From Streptomyces sp. ITFR-16 (GTDB lineage Bacteria > Actinomycetota > Actinomycetes > Streptomycetales > Streptomycetaceae), in contig NZ_CP134609.1 in assembly GCF_031844705.1 (NCBI RefSeq), positions 7,068,001 through 7,132,000 of the forward strand: 64,000 nt of DNA. The letters are read 5' to 3'. Of this stretch, positions 35,799-45,007 are shown in pieces. The position numbers and the translations under genes are program-made. The notes under the pieces are model-generated. The model saw nothing but the letters and a program-made list of their open reading frames with translations. It did not search any database and was not told the origin of the DNA. The first letter of the stretch is position 1; each line of letters begins with the position of its first letter.

Positions 35799-36907
35799 AT
35801 GGATGTCTTCCTCGGCCTGGACGTCGGCAAGGGCGAGCACCACGCCACCTCCGTAGTTCCGGCCGGAAAGAAGGCCTTGGACAAGCGCCTGCCCAATACC
35901 GACCCCAAACTCCGCGAGCTCTTCGCGAAACTCCGGGCCGAGCACGGCACCGTGCTCGGCCCGGAGTTGACCAGCCAATCTGGATCGTGGCCCTGCCGCT
36001 GGTGGTTGCGAGAGACACGGGCTGCCACGTCTCCTACCTGCTCGGGCTGACGATGCGCCGCATGTCCGACCTCTAGCCCGGTGAGGCCGAGACGGATGCG
36101 CGGGACACGTTCGTCACTGCGGGCGTGGCCCGCGCGATGCCCCACATGCTGCGGGCGATCGACGGCGAGCAAGAGACGATCGCCGAGCTGGAGATGATCG
36201 CTGGCTTCGACGACGACCTGGCCGGTGAGACCACCCGGGTCGCGGACCGGTTGCACGGCCTGCCGGCCCAGATCCATCCCTCGCTGGAGCGGGTGCCGGA
36301 GACCGGCCGCAACACCCGGCCGCCCCGGCCCTGCCGGGGCGGTTCGGCTCTCCGTCCCAGAGCGGCAGGGCTGACCGACGCCGCCGCGTCACGTTGTTAC
36401 GGCCGAAGACGCCGCGGAAGGCCGAGCGGTTGGTTGAGGATGTCCTGGCCGCCCGGGACGAGCAGACCCTCACCGTTCCGGGCACCGAGGCAGCCACTCT
36501 GACTGTCCCGAACTGGCCGGGTCGCCGACCGCCGTGCTTGACCAGCGCAAGTTGCTCGCCGGGCGGATCGACGGACTGCTGGAGGGCCACCCCTTTCGGA
36601 GGTACTGACGTTCATGCCGGCCACCTCGCCGCCTGCGCAGGATCGCCCCTGCGACCCGCGACTCGGGCCGATCGATCCGAGGCGAACAGCCCCCTGCGAG
36701 GGGAAAGCGGCTCAAACAAGCCTTCTGCCTCTCCGCGTTTGCGGCCCTGGGCGACCCTGAGTCGCCGGCCTGCGCGACAAGAAGATCAGCCAGGGCAAGC
36801 ACCACACCCGGACCCTGCTCTGCCTCGCCAGACGGCGGACCGATGTGCTCTGCACGATGCTCCGCGACGGCGCCCCCTACGAACCTCAGCCCGCCAGATC
36901 AGTCTGA
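35799..36907 (+). pseudogene. IS110-family transposase relic
   Basis: Starts at ATG 35799 (MDVFLGLDVGKGEHHAT, the N-terminal RuvC-like DEDD block). It continues in other frames with ARAMPHMLRAIDGE and AELEMIAGFDDDLAGE (36125-36300), LVEDVLAARDEQTLTVPGTE (about 36430-36500) and a C-terminal ending YEPQPARSV at TGA 36905-36907. Intact relatives have about 400 aa in one frame. Here several frameshifts and at least one stop (36074) interrupt it. It cannot make an active enzyme. Confidence 0.85.
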
Positions 36908-37202
36908 AGAACCAAGAATGCGCCTGGCCTCGACCCACAAGAGCTCGAACTCCTCCGCGGAGATCTCGGCTGCCTGCGGCTGGACCTGCCAGCCATCCAG
37001 TACGGCATCGGCCTCGAAGCACAGCCACAGATCTTCGTCCTTGCAGTAGGTGCGAAACTAGGTCGTCATACCCTCATCCTTACCCACCAGCAGCCCGCAC
37101 CACCTTGATCAAACAGAGAGGGGAGCCCACCAAGGCCAATGCGGAGGGATGATGTGCCTCAGGCGAGTGGACCCGCTCCACCGCGTCGGCGCGGAGACCC
37201 GG
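36908..37202. other. Region between IS110 relic and sugar permease
   Basis: 295 bp. A plus-strand open stretch around 36930-37108 reads LDPQELELLRGDLGCLRLDL then PAIQYGIGLEAQPQIFVLAVG up to a TGA. It looks coding but has no start, so it may be a gene remnant next to the IS relic. Confidence 0.35.
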
Positions 37203-38237
37203 TCAGTGCGGCAGGCCGACGGCCCTTTCCCCGCTGCGGCGCTGCTGGATGACGACCGCCACGACGAGCAGCGCGCCCTGGGCGACGTTCTGCCAGAAGG
37301 AGTTGATGCCCTGGACGGTGAGGCCGTTCTCGAGGGCCCCGAGAAGGGCGACGGCGAGGAGCGTGCCGCCGATGCCGCCCTTGCCCCCCTTGAGCGCGGC
37401 GCCGCCGAGCGCGGCTGCGGTGATGGCCTTGAGCTCCAGGCCCTCGCTCCCCGAGGTGGGCTGGCCCGAGCCGGTACGGGCGGTGAGCAGGATGCCCGCG
37501 ATCGCGGCGACGATCCCGATCAGGGCGTAGACGAAGATCAGGTACTTGTTGATGTTGATGCCGGCGAGGCGGGCGGCGGTGTCGTTGCCGCCGATGGCGT
37601 AGATGTTGCGCCCGATGTCGGTGTAGCGGAGCAGGACATGGACGGTCACGGCGACGACGATGAGAATCCAGACCATGACGGGAAGTCCGGCGATCTTCCC
37701 GCGGCCGAGGAAGACGAAGACGTCGTCGTTGAGGACGTAGCCCTGGGCCCGGCCGTCCGAGAGCAACTGGGCGAGGCCCTTGTAGGCGGCGAGGCCGGCC
37801 AGGGTGGCGATCGTGGGATTGACCCGGCCGTAGACGATGATCAGGCCGTTGAGCGCGCCGATGGCGAGGCCGACGCCCACGGCGGCCGCCATGCCGAGGA
37901 AGGCGTTGGTTCCGGTGCTGGTGAAGACCATCGCGCTGACGACGGACGCCACACCGGCCTGCGAGCCCACGGAGATGTCGAGGCCGCCGCAGATGATCAC
38001 GACGGTCTGCACGATGGCGAGCAGTCCCGTGATGGTGGCCGCCTCGGCGATCACCTGCATGTTGGACAGGCTGAAGTAGTTGTCGTTGAGCACCCCGAAC
38101 AGGACGAGCACGAGAACGAGCGCGCCGACGAGACTGATGTTTTGCCCGCTGACGTGGGCGAGCAGCTTCGGCCGGGAGAGCGTGGAACCGTCCGACGGTC
38201 CCTTGACTGCTGGGGACGGAGGGCTGGTGAGGGTCAT
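37203..38237 (-). CDS. Sugar ABC transporter permease (RbsC/AraH type)
   Basis: 344 aa, eight to ten hydrophobic segments, BPD_transp_2 family. Typical stretches are VVIICGGLDISVGSQAG, GRVNPTIATLAGL and TARTGSGQPTSGSEGLELKAITAA. The ATG at 38237 overlaps the ATPase stop by 4 nt. It is the last gene of the binding protein-ATPase-permease operon and forms the membrane channel of a ribose/arabinose-type importer. Confidence 0.9.
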   Translation of the reverse strand: MTLTSPPSPAVKGPSDGSTLSRPKLLAHVSGQNISLVGALVLVLVLFGVLNDNYFSLSNMQVIAEAATITGLLAIVQTVVIICGGLDISVGSQAGVASVVSAMVFTSTGTNAFLGMAAAVGVGLAIGALNGLIIVYGRVNPTIATLAGLAAYKGLAQLLSDGRAQGYVLNDDVFVFLGRGKIAGLPVMVWILIVVAVTVHVLLRYTDIGRNIYAIGGNDTAARLAGININKYLIFVYALIGIVAAIAGILLTARTGSGQPTSGSEGLELKAITAAALGGAALKGGKGGIGGTLLAVALLGALENGLTVQGINSFWQNVAQGALLVVAVVIQQRRSGERAVGLPH

Positions 38238-39829
38238 GAGGAGGCTCCGGGGGTGCTTGCGCTGATGATGTCGTCGGCCATCGCGAGGGCGAGGATGGAC
38301 TCCTCGGTGGCCTCGTCGTGGCTGAGCTCGCCGGTGATGCGGCCCTGTTGCATGACGACGACCCGGTCCGCGAGGCCGAGGAGTTCGGTGAGTTCGGAGG
38401 AGATGACCAGCAGCGCGACGCCTTCCGCCGCCAGGTCGGCGATGATCTGGTAGATCTCGGCCTTGGCCCCGACGTCGATCCCGCGGGTCGGCTCGTCCAG
38501 GATCAGGACCTTCGGCTTGCGCGCCAGCCACCGGGCGAGGACGACCTTCTGCTGGTTGCCGCCGGACAGCTTGCGCACCTCGTGGTTGACCGAGGGGGTG
38601 CGCACCCTGAGCCGGTCCGTGTAGTGCTGGGCGAGATCGCGCTCGGCCCCCCGGCGTACGAAGCGGGAGCGCCGCAGCCGGTCGAGCACCACCAGCGAGA
38701 TGTTGGCCCGGACGGACTGCTGGAGGAAGAGGGCCTGCGCCTTGCGCTCCTCCGGTGCGAGGCCCAGCCCGGCCCGGATCACCGCGCCGGGGCGCCCGCT
38801 CGGCAGCGGGACGCCGTCGAGCGTGGCGCCGCCGCTGTGGACCGGCTGGTCCCCGGCCAGGGCCAGGGCCAGTTCGGAACGGCCCGCCCCGATGAGGCCG
38901 GCCAGTCCGACGACCTCGCCGGCATGCACCTGGAGCGAGATGTCGTGCACGTCGTCGGTGGTGAGGTTCCTGACGTCGAGGACGAGCCGGTCCGTGGCCA
39001 CGCGCTGCCGTACGAACATGGCGGACAGGTCCCGGCCCACCATGAGGCGTACCAGTTCCCCCTCGTTCGTCGTGTCCGCCTGCTGCACGCCGACCAGGCT
39101 GCCGTCGCGCAGCACGGCGATGCGGTCGGCGAGCTGGAAGATCTCCTGCATGCGGTGCGAGACGTAGACGATCGCGATGCCCTGCTCCCGCAGCCGCCGG
39201 ATGAGGGCGAACAGGGCGTCCACCTCGTGCTCGGACAGCGAGGAGGTGGGTTCGTCGAAGGCGAGCAGGCGCGGCGGCGTGCTCCCGGTCAGGGCGCGCA
39301 TGATCTCGACCAGCTGCCGCTGGGCCGGGGTGAGCCGGGAGCCGAGGAGGTCGGGGTCGAGCACGCCGTCGAAGCCGAGCCGGGTCAGGTCGGCCCGGAT
39401 GCGCCGGCGCAGCTCGGCCCGGTCGAAACGCCTGCCGCGCTTGCGCGGCAGCGCACCCGCGTAGACGTTCTCGGCGACGGAGATGTGCGGGATGATCTCC
39501 GGTTCCTGGGGGATGATCCGGATCCCCGCCGCACGTGCCCGGGCGGGGGAGTCGAGGGTGACGCTCTCCCCGCCGAGGACGACGTGCCCCTCCGTCGGCT
39601 GGTGGTCCCCGGTGAGGATCTTGAGCAGAGTCGACTTGCCCGCACCGTTCTCGCCCATCAGCGCGGTGACCTGACCGCGCGGGAAATCGAGCGTGACGCC
39701 GCTGAGCGCCTGCACCGTACCGAACCGTTTGGTGACGTCTGTTATGCCGATGGACTCGTTACGAGGAACGGCGTCGGGCTGTCCGCCGGCGGGTTCCGGC
39801 CCGGCGGTGGAGTGGGGCGCTCTGGTCAT
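38234..39829 (-). CDS. Sugar ABC transporter ATP-binding protein (RbsA/MglA type)
   Basis: 531 aa with two tandem ABC domains. Domain 1 has Walker A GENGAGKST and Walker B LLAFDEPTSSL; its signature is degenerate (LTPAQRQLVEI). Domain 2 has a degenerate P-loop region (GLIGAGRSE), the signature LSGGNQQK and Walker B LILDEPTRGIDVG. This asymmetry is normal for the family. It is co-transcribed with the binding protein upstream and the permease downstream. Confidence 0.92.
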   Translation of the reverse strand: MTRAPHSTAGPEPAGGQPDAVPRNESIGITDVTKRFGTVQALSGVTLDFPRGQVTALMGENGAGKSTLLKILTGDHQPTEGHVVLGGESVTLDSPARARAAGIRIIPQEPEIIPHISVAENVYAGALPRKRGRRFDRAELRRRIRADLTRLGFDGVLDPDLLGSRLTPAQRQLVEIMRALTGSTPPRLLAFDEPTSSLSEHEVDALFALIRRLREQGIAIVYVSHRMQEIFQLADRIAVLRDGSLVGVQQADTTNEGELVRLMVGRDLSAMFVRQRVATDRLVLDVRNLTTDDVHDISLQVHAGEVVGLAGLIGAGRSELALALAGDQPVHSGGATLDGVPLPSGRPGAVIRAGLGLAPEERKAQALFLQQSVRANISLVVLDRLRRSRFVRRGAERDLAQHYTDRLRVRTPSVNHEVRKLSGGNQQKVVLARWLARKPKVLILDEPTRGIDVGAKAEIYQIIADLAAEGVALLVISSELTELLGLADRVVVMQQGRITGELSHDEATEESILALAMADDIISASTPGASS

Positions 39830-39881
39830 GTGTCGGTTTCACCTCGAAGGTGTGGCGCGCGGTCTGGTCGGGCGGGGCGGG

Positions 39882-40922
39882 TCAGCTGCAGGTGAGGCCG
39901 GACTTCTTCCAGTTGGAGCGGTCGACCATGCTGGTGGGGGCGAAGGCCTCCTGGGGGAAGTCCTTGCCGTTCTTGAGCTTGTCGTACATGGTCTGGACGG
40001 CCAGCGCGCCGACGTCCTTGCCGTTGATGAAGAGGGCGGCCTTCATGCCGCTCTTCTTGTCGGACTGCCATTCCTTGCAGGCGAGGTAGGCACCCAGGCC
40101 GACGCCGATGACGTGGTCGGGGCCGATGCCGGCGTTCTGCAGCGCGGTGACCCCGCCCATGGTGTTCTCGTCGTTGCAGCCCCAGACGACCCAGTTCTTG
40201 ACCTTGGAGTTCGCGGTGATGGTCGCGGCGATCTTGTCCTGGGCGCCGGTCGGGGTGTTGTCGGTGGGCACATTGATGGTCTTCACGCCCGGGACCGCGG
40301 AGTCGAAGGCCTTCCTGGCGGCGTCCACCCGGTCCCCGCACACCGTGACGTCCTGCTTCCAGGCCGATATGACGCGGGTGTCGGCGGCCTTCCAGCCCGC
40401 TTTCTCGTACTCCTCGGCGGCGCGCTTGCCGACCTCCCCGCCCATCTGGGCGCCGCTGAAGCCGATGCGGGGCACCAGGTCGTCCTTCCCGCAGGCGGCG
40501 GGGTCCGGGCCGGTGGTGCAGATCTGGTCGTCGGACGTCAGCAGAGCGACCTTGCCGTCCTTCGCGGTCTGGACGACCTGCGGTCCGACGGCCGGGTCCG
40601 GGACGACGATGATGACGCCCTTGGACTTCTGGGCGACCGCGGACTGCACCTCGCTGACCGTCTTGTTGGCGTCGTTGCCGAGGTTGACCACCTTGAGGCC
40701 GATGCCGAGCTCCTTGGCCTTCGCCTTGGCGCCGGCCGCCTCGCCCACGAAGTACTCCTGGTCGCCCTGCTTCTGCAGGTAGGTGAGGGAGATCTTGCCG
40801 TCCACCTTGCCGACCGTGTCCTCGCCCGAGTCCTCCTTGCCCGAGGAGCAGGCCGTGCTCAGGCCGAGGGCGAGGAGAAGTCCGGTGGCGGCGGCGATGT
40901 GCCTGCGGGATGCAGTGAACAT
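39882..40922 (-). CDS. Sugar ABC transporter substrate-binding lipoprotein
   Basis: 346 aa. The signal peptide ends in the lipobox LSTAC (Cys about residue 25), so the protein is lipid-anchored outside the membrane. Peripla_BP_4-type fold with blocks SAVAQKSKGVIIVVPDPAVG and GCNDENTMGGVTALQ; it resembles L-arabinose/aldose-binding proteins. The start is ATG 40922 with AAAGGAG upstream. It is the first gene of the importer operon. Two internal Cys pairs (ICTTGPDPAAC and VCGDRV) may form disulfides. Confidence 0.9.
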   Translation of the reverse strand: MFTASRRHIAAATGLLLALGLSTACSSGKEDSGEDTVGKVDGKISLTYLQKQGDQEYFVGEAAGAKAKAKELGIGLKVVNLGNDANKTVSEVQSAVAQKSKGVIIVVPDPAVGPQVVQTAKDGKVALLTSDDQICTTGPDPAACGKDDLVPRIGFSGAQMGGEVGKRAAEEYEKAGWKAADTRVISAWKQDVTVCGDRVDAARKAFDSAVPGVKTINVPTDNTPTGAQDKIAATITANSKVKNWVVWGCNDENTMGGVTALQNAGIGPDHVIGVGLGAYLACKEWQSDKKSGMKAALFINGKDVGALAVQTMYDKLKNGKDFPQEAFAPTSMVDRSNWKKSGLTCS

Positions 40923-41395
40923 GGAGGCTCCTTTGAGCTGACGGCCTTCCGCCACGCGGGCGCGGGGAAGGCCGTGTGATGGGGATGCGACGTGAGTGGG
41001 TCACGGGGGCGGGGGGACGGGTGTCCGTCGGTGAGGAAGAGCCTCAGAAGAGACCGTGAAGCAACATTCTCGAACATGTCATGAGCCATGACATGCCTGT
41101 TACGGGGTGGCGGTCAAGGCTGCGGGCGGGGGTTTCTCCGGCGACCTGCACGAGTGGGCTGGCGTCAACTGCGGTTCTCCGGAGGCCTGTTCGTAGATCA
41201 TCGCGCTGTCATCATTCGATAGCGCCATGAAGTACCCCAGCGACACAGGGTTTGCGGCTGCCCGGGCATGCCCCGAGGTGGGCCGTCGGCCGCTGCCGAA
41301 GAAGCCGCTCGACGCCGGAGCGCGTGACATGGTGCGCGTGTCCGACGCGGGGATGTCCGGCACCGCCGGGTACGGGGCGTCTTCGCGGAGGCCGG
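40923..41395. other. Upstream region of the sugar importer, no clear gene
   Basis: About 470 bp, containing the 21-bp palindrome at 41075-41095 and the importer promoter. A short minus-strand frame (41228-41100, beginning MALSNDDSAMIYEQ) is open but unrecognised. No regulator gene is present here. Confidence 0.45.
41075..41095. promoter_or_regulatory. 21-bp perfect palindrome upstream of the sugar importer
   Basis: The arms CATGTCATG (41075-41083) and CATGACATG (41087-41095) are separated by AGC. It lies about 155 bp before the binding-protein start. The symmetry fits an operator for a GntR, LacI or ROK-type sugar repressor. The cognate regulator is not adjacent. Confidence 0.7.
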
Positions 41396-42085
41396 TCAGT
41401 CGTCGTCCCGCGACCACCCCGCCGCCCAGCGCAGGCCGCCCAGGAGGTGGCCGCGGAAGGCCGGGTCGCGGTAGGCCCCGTCCGCGTGGCCCAGGGAGGT
41501 GTAGAACGAGCGGCCGGCGCCGGACTCCTTGCACCACACCAGCGGATGATCGGTGCCCATGCCGCCTCCCTCGTACCCGGACTCGTCGACGGTGGCGAGG
41601 ACCCGCACACCGGGGCGCCGGGGGTTGCTCCGGAAGTCGTACCACTCGTCGTGCCAGTCCCACCGGGGCGGCAGATGGCGCGTCGCCGGATGACCCCGGT
41701 CCTCCACCAGCACGGTGCCGGGCTGGAACTCCGGATGGCCGGCGAAGCGGGCGCCGAGCAACTCCCCGTAGAACGGCCAGTCGTACTCGGTGCACGCGGC
41801 GGAGTGGATGCCCATGAAACCGCCGTCGGCCAGGATCCACTGCCGCAGCGCCCGCTGTCCGTCCGGGGTGAGCACCTCACCGCTGGTGGACAGGAAGACC
41901 ACCGCGCCGCGCCGCGCCAGGGAGGCATCGGTGAAGACCGAGGGGTCCTCGGAGGTCTCCACGGCGAAGCCGTGCTCCTCGCCCAGCTCGCGCAGGGCCG
42001 CCCGTCCGGCGGGGATCGAGTTGTGGCGGTAGGCCGTGGTGCGGGTGAAGACGAGGACGTCCGACAGCGGGGCGGTCCGGGACAT
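41396..42085 (-). CDS. ThuA-domain protein
   Basis: 229 aa ThuA (trehalose-utilisation/glutamine-amidotransferase-like) fold: DVLVFTRTTAYRHNSIP at the N-terminus, then GGFMGIHSAACTEYDWPFYG, HPLVWCKESGAGRSFYTSLGH and a C-terminal HLLGGLRWAAG. Start ATG 42085 has GGAGAAC upstream. Bacterial ThuA proteins often accompany sugar transport and keto-sugar metabolism; the biochemical role is unclear. It lies 19 bp downstream of a truncated dehydrogenase gene with which it once formed an operon. Confidence 0.85.
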   Translation of the reverse strand: MSRTAPLSDVLVFTRTTAYRHNSIPAGRAALRELGEEHGFAVETSEDPSVFTDASLARRGAVVFLSTSGEVLTPDGQRALRQWILADGGFMGIHSAACTEYDWPFYGELLGARFAGHPEFQPGTVLVEDRGHPATRHLPPRWDWHDEWYDFRSNPRRPGVRVLATVDESGYEGGGMGTDHPLVWCKESGAGRSFYTSLGHADGAYRDPAFRGHLLGGLRWAAGWSRDDD

Positions 42086-42103
42086 GCTGGTTCTCCGGGT
42101 CTC

Positions 42104-42410
42104 TCAGGCAGAGGTGGCGAGGGCGGCTCGGGTCACCGGGTACGCGAACTCCCGTCCCGCACAGTAGCGTTCGACCTCGTCCACGGCGCTGCGGGTGATG
42201 CGCAGGAGCTCGCCGCCGAGTGAGCCGGCGATGTGCGGGGTCAGCAGCACGTTCGGCAGCGCGTACAGCGGGGAGGCCGGCGGCAGCACCTCGGGTTCGG
42301 TGACGTCGAGCACGGCGTGGAGACGTCCCGACAGCGCCTCGGCGGTGAGGGCGTCGGTGTCGACGAGGGAGCCGTGCCCCGTGTGAACGTCTGCGGCCGC
42401 TTGTCCGGGC
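42104..42410 (-). pseudogene. C-terminal remnant of a D-2-hydroxyacid dehydrogenase
   Basis: About 100 residues remain: LVDTDALTAEALSGRLHAVL, DVTEPEVLPPASPLYALPNV and LLTPHIAGSLGGE. These cover the last Rossmann strands and the catalytic His of the TPHIAGS motif. The substrate domain and GxGxxG motif are missing, because the upstream sequence beyond about 42410 is unrelated. Full-length members have about 320 aa. It is the broken first gene of the ThuA operon. Confidence 0.75.
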
Positions 42411-42631
42411 TTCACGTTCTGCGCGAGTCACCCGAATGCCGCATTCCCCCTGGGCAGGGGGATCGTTGTGCGGAGTGCGGCAACGAAAAGAACATTTCGT
42501 TCCGAATTTGACGACTTTCGATGGCTGTGTCCGCGAGGGCAGGCGCCACCGCCGATCACCGTGCGTCCGATCGTCGCCGTGTGCCCGATCCTGCGCGCGG
42601 TGCGGGGAACGATGCAGAAAACGAGGAGCAG

Positions 42632-42919
42632 ATGTACGAGGGAAGCACTCCGCTCGAGGACTTCTTGGACACCCTGGACCGGCTGCAGGCCGACTTCGAG
42701 CGGCGCCTGGGAAGCATCGAACGCAAGGCGCTGCCGGCACCCCTGCTGCCCGCCCCCACGCAGGAACGTTCCGCCTCGTCGAGGTGGACTCAGGAGGACG
42801 GCTACCGGCCGCTGGGCGTGGAGGCCATCTGGACCTCGGCCCGCCCGGTGTCGGACCCGCGTCCGGGCACCCTGCAGAAACCTCTCTTCGTGCGCAGCTC
42901 GGGTGCGCTCGTCGACTAG
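42632..42919 (+). CDS. Small hypothetical protein with an N-terminal coiled coil
   Basis: 95 aa from ATG 42632, with GAGGAG at 42623-42628. Residues 8-30 (LEDFLDTLDRLQADFERRLG) form a likely amphipathic coil; the rest is Pro-rich and ends PLFVRSSGALVD. No known domain. It converges with the LysR gene, 8 bp apart. The upstream frame is open but without coding character. Confidence 0.5.
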   Translation: MYEGSTPLEDFLDTLDRLQADFERRLGSIERKALPAPLLPAPTQERSASSRWTQEDGYRPLGVEAIWTSARPVSDPRPGTLQKPLFVRSSGALVD

Positions 42920-42927
42920 CGGCCTCG

Positions 42928-43848
42928 TCAAGCGCCCTGCGTGGCCCCCGGCGGCAGGGCGGCGATCAGGTCCAGCAGGCGGACCACGGCCGGGTCGGCA
43001 TCGGGGCGGTGGACGGCGTACACCCGGGTGTCCAGATCGCCGGCCGGCCCCTGGAGCGGTACGAAGCCCACGCCCGGCACGGCCAGGTGCCGCAGGCCCT
43101 CCGGGAGCAGGCTGACGCACAGACCCGCCGCCACATAGCTGAAGAGTCCGCTGAGATCGTCCGCGACCGCCACGCCGCGCGGCGTGAACCCCGCCCGGCG
43201 GCAGGCGAGTCGCAGCTGCTCGGCGAGGACGGGCAGTGCGGCGGGGTCGGGCAGGACGAAGTCCTCGTCCCGCAGCTCCGCGAGGGCGATGCCGTCGGGG
43301 CCGGCCAGCCGGTGGCCGTCCGGCACCGCGGCGCCGATCCGCTCGGTGGCGATCACCGTGCCGGTGAGATCGCCGGAGAGACGCGCGGGGTCCCGCAGGA
43401 ACCCGAGGTCGAGCGCCCCCGTGCGGACCTGCTCGGCCACTTCCTGCGAGGAGCCGTGGTGCAGGTGCACGCGGAGGCCGGGCAGGTGCTCGGCCGCCGT
43501 CCGCAGCAGCGTGGGCAGATAGAGGTGGCTCAGCAGGCTCACATAGCCGACCCGTACGTCCCCCTCCACGCCGCTCGCGACCCGCCGGGCCCGCTCGACC
43601 GCCGCGGTCTGCAGATCGAGCAGCCGCCGCGCGTCGGCGGCGAACACCTCGCCGGCCGCGGTCAGCCGTACGCCACCCGGGCCCCGGTCCAGCAGACGCA
43701 CGCCCACCACCCGCTCCAGCCGCTGGACCGACTGGCTGAGCGGCGGCTGACTCATGCCGAGCCGCTCGGCGGCACGGCCGAAGTGCTTCTCCCGCGCCAC
43801 CGCCAGGAACTGTTCCAGCAGGCGCCGCGACAGGTTGATATCGTCCAC
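42928..43848 (-). CDS. LysR-family transcriptional regulator
   Basis: About 306 aa. The N-terminal winged helix reads LLEQFLAVAREKHFGRAAER then MSQPPLSQSVQRLE, followed by a LysR substrate-binding domain. I take GTG 43848, because the other candidate, GTG 43860, lies inside a 17-bp palindrome. It is divergent from the 3-hydroxyacyl-CoA-dehydrogenase-like gene, which is its likely target along with the propeller gene behind it. Confidence 0.87.
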   Translation of the reverse strand: MDDINLSRRLLEQFLAVAREKHFGRAAERLGMSQPPLSQSVQRLERVVGVRLLDRGPGGVRLTAAGEVFAADARRLLDLQTAAVERARRVASGVEGDVRVGYVSLLSHLYLPTLLRTAAEHLPGLRVHLHHGSSQEVAEQVRTGALDLGFLRDPARLSGDLTGTVIATERIGAAVPDGHRLAGPDGIALAELRDEDFVLPDPAALPVLAEQLRLACRRAGFTPRGVAVADDLSGLFSYVAAGLCVSLLPEGLRHLAVPGVGFVPLQGPAGDLDTRVYAVHRPDADPAVVRLLDLIAALPPGATQGA

Positions 43849-43853
43849 CCTAT

Positions 43854-43870
43854 TGATCACTAGGTGATCA
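43854..43870. promoter_or_regulatory. 17-bp palindrome at the LysR gene start
   Basis: TGATCAC-TAG-GTGATCA is a perfect inverted repeat six bases upstream of the chosen LysR start and about 195 bp before the divergent dehydrogenase start. It probably serves LysR autorepression. Confidence 0.65.
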
Positions 43871-44063
43871 TATATTGGACAGACTCGACGGCCCGGGTGT
43901 CCACTGGAACTCGACCGAACCCGCCGGAGCAGGCGGCGCGGCTGCCCCTCGTACGACGACCGGCCGGCCGATTTGCCGCCGCTTTCCCCGGCCCGTTCCC
44001 TGGAAACAGGCCGCCGCCGTGTGCCCCGAGCCGTTTCCCTCTTCTTCCAATGAGGTGATCTTC

Positions 44064-44954
44064 GTGGCAGTCGTGACGATCGTCGGAGCCGGCGTCATCG
44101 GTGTCTCCTGGGCGCGCCTGTTCGGCGCGGCCGGCTGGGAGGTCCGCGTCAGCGACCCGCGGCCCGACCTCCGGGACCTGGTGGCGCGCGAGCTGGCGGA
44201 CCTGCCGGTGACGGCCCTTCCCGACCTCGCCGAGGCCGCCACCGGCACGGACTTCGTCCAGGAGGCCGGCCCGGAACGCATCGAGGTCAAGGAGCAGATG
44301 TTCGCCACGCTGGCGGCGCACACGGCCGACGGCGTGGTACTGGCCTCCTCCTCGTCGTCCCTGGTGCCGTCGCTGATCGCCCGGGGCAATCCCGCGGCGG
44401 ACCGGATCGTGATCGGCCACCCCTTCAACCCGCCGGAGCTGATGCCGCTCGTCGAGGTGGTGCCGGGGCCGAAGACGTCCGGGCGTACAGCCGACCGGGC
44501 GGTGGAGGTCTACCGAGAGCTCGGCAAGCTGCCGGTCCGGCTGAAGAAGGAGATCCCCGGATTCGTCGGCAACCGGCTCCAGAAGGTCTTCAACGACCAG
44601 GCCGCGTACCTCATCCAGCAGGGCGTGATCGACGTCGAGGACCTCGACGACCTGGTCCGGGCCTCGCTCGGCCTGCGCTGGGCCACCGTCGGCCCGTTCG
44701 AGAGCGGCGTCCTCGGCGGCGGCCCCGGCGGGATGCGCCACCTGACGGAACACGTCGGCTCCCAGCTGGACTTCGAGACCGGTACGCCGGACCGGGCCCG
44801 GATGGGCGAGGTGCTCGACGCCGTCGAGCAGGCGTACGGCACGGGCGAGCCGGCCTACGAGCGTCTCGCCGCCCTGCGTGACGGCCGCACCCGCGCCGTC
44901 CTGGAGCCGCTGGGGTGGACGGGGCCGGCCTCCGGGGACGGCGGACGGGCGTGA
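44064..44954 (+). CDS. 3-hydroxyacyl-CoA dehydrogenase-family oxidoreductase (L-gulonate dehydrogenase-like)
   Basis: 296 aa. N-terminal NAD-binding motif VGAGVIGVSWARLFGAAGW, the family signature IGHPFNPPELMPLVEVV with the catalytic His, and GFVGNRLQ before the helical C-terminal domain. The length is that of lambda-crystallin/L-gulonate 3-dehydrogenases or carnitine dehydrogenases rather than fatty-acid enzymes. The start is GTG 44064 with GAGGTG upstream. It is controlled from the divergent LysR side and co-transcribed with the next gene. Confidence 0.85.
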   Translation: MAVVTIVGAGVIGVSWARLFGAAGWEVRVSDPRPDLRDLVARELADLPVTALPDLAEAATGTDFVQEAGPERIEVKEQMFATLAAHTADGVVLASSSSSLVPSLIARGNPAADRIVIGHPFNPPELMPLVEVVPGPKTSGRTADRAVEVYRELGKLPVRLKKEIPGFVGNRLQKVFNDQAAYLIQQGVIDVEDLDDLVRASLGLRWATVGPFESGVLGGGPGGMRHLTEHVGSQLDFETGTPDRARMGEVLDAVEQAYGTGEPAYERLAALRDGRTRAVLEPLGWTGPASGDGGRA

Positions 44955-45007
44955 ACGGGCCCGCCGGCCACCGGGAACAAGACTCGTCGAGGACAAGGAC
45001 GGCAACC

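Noticed and set aside
35936..36380. A functional IS110 element with short active frames
   Set aside because: Family blocks appear in at least three different frames with an in-frame stop, so no active recombinase can be made.
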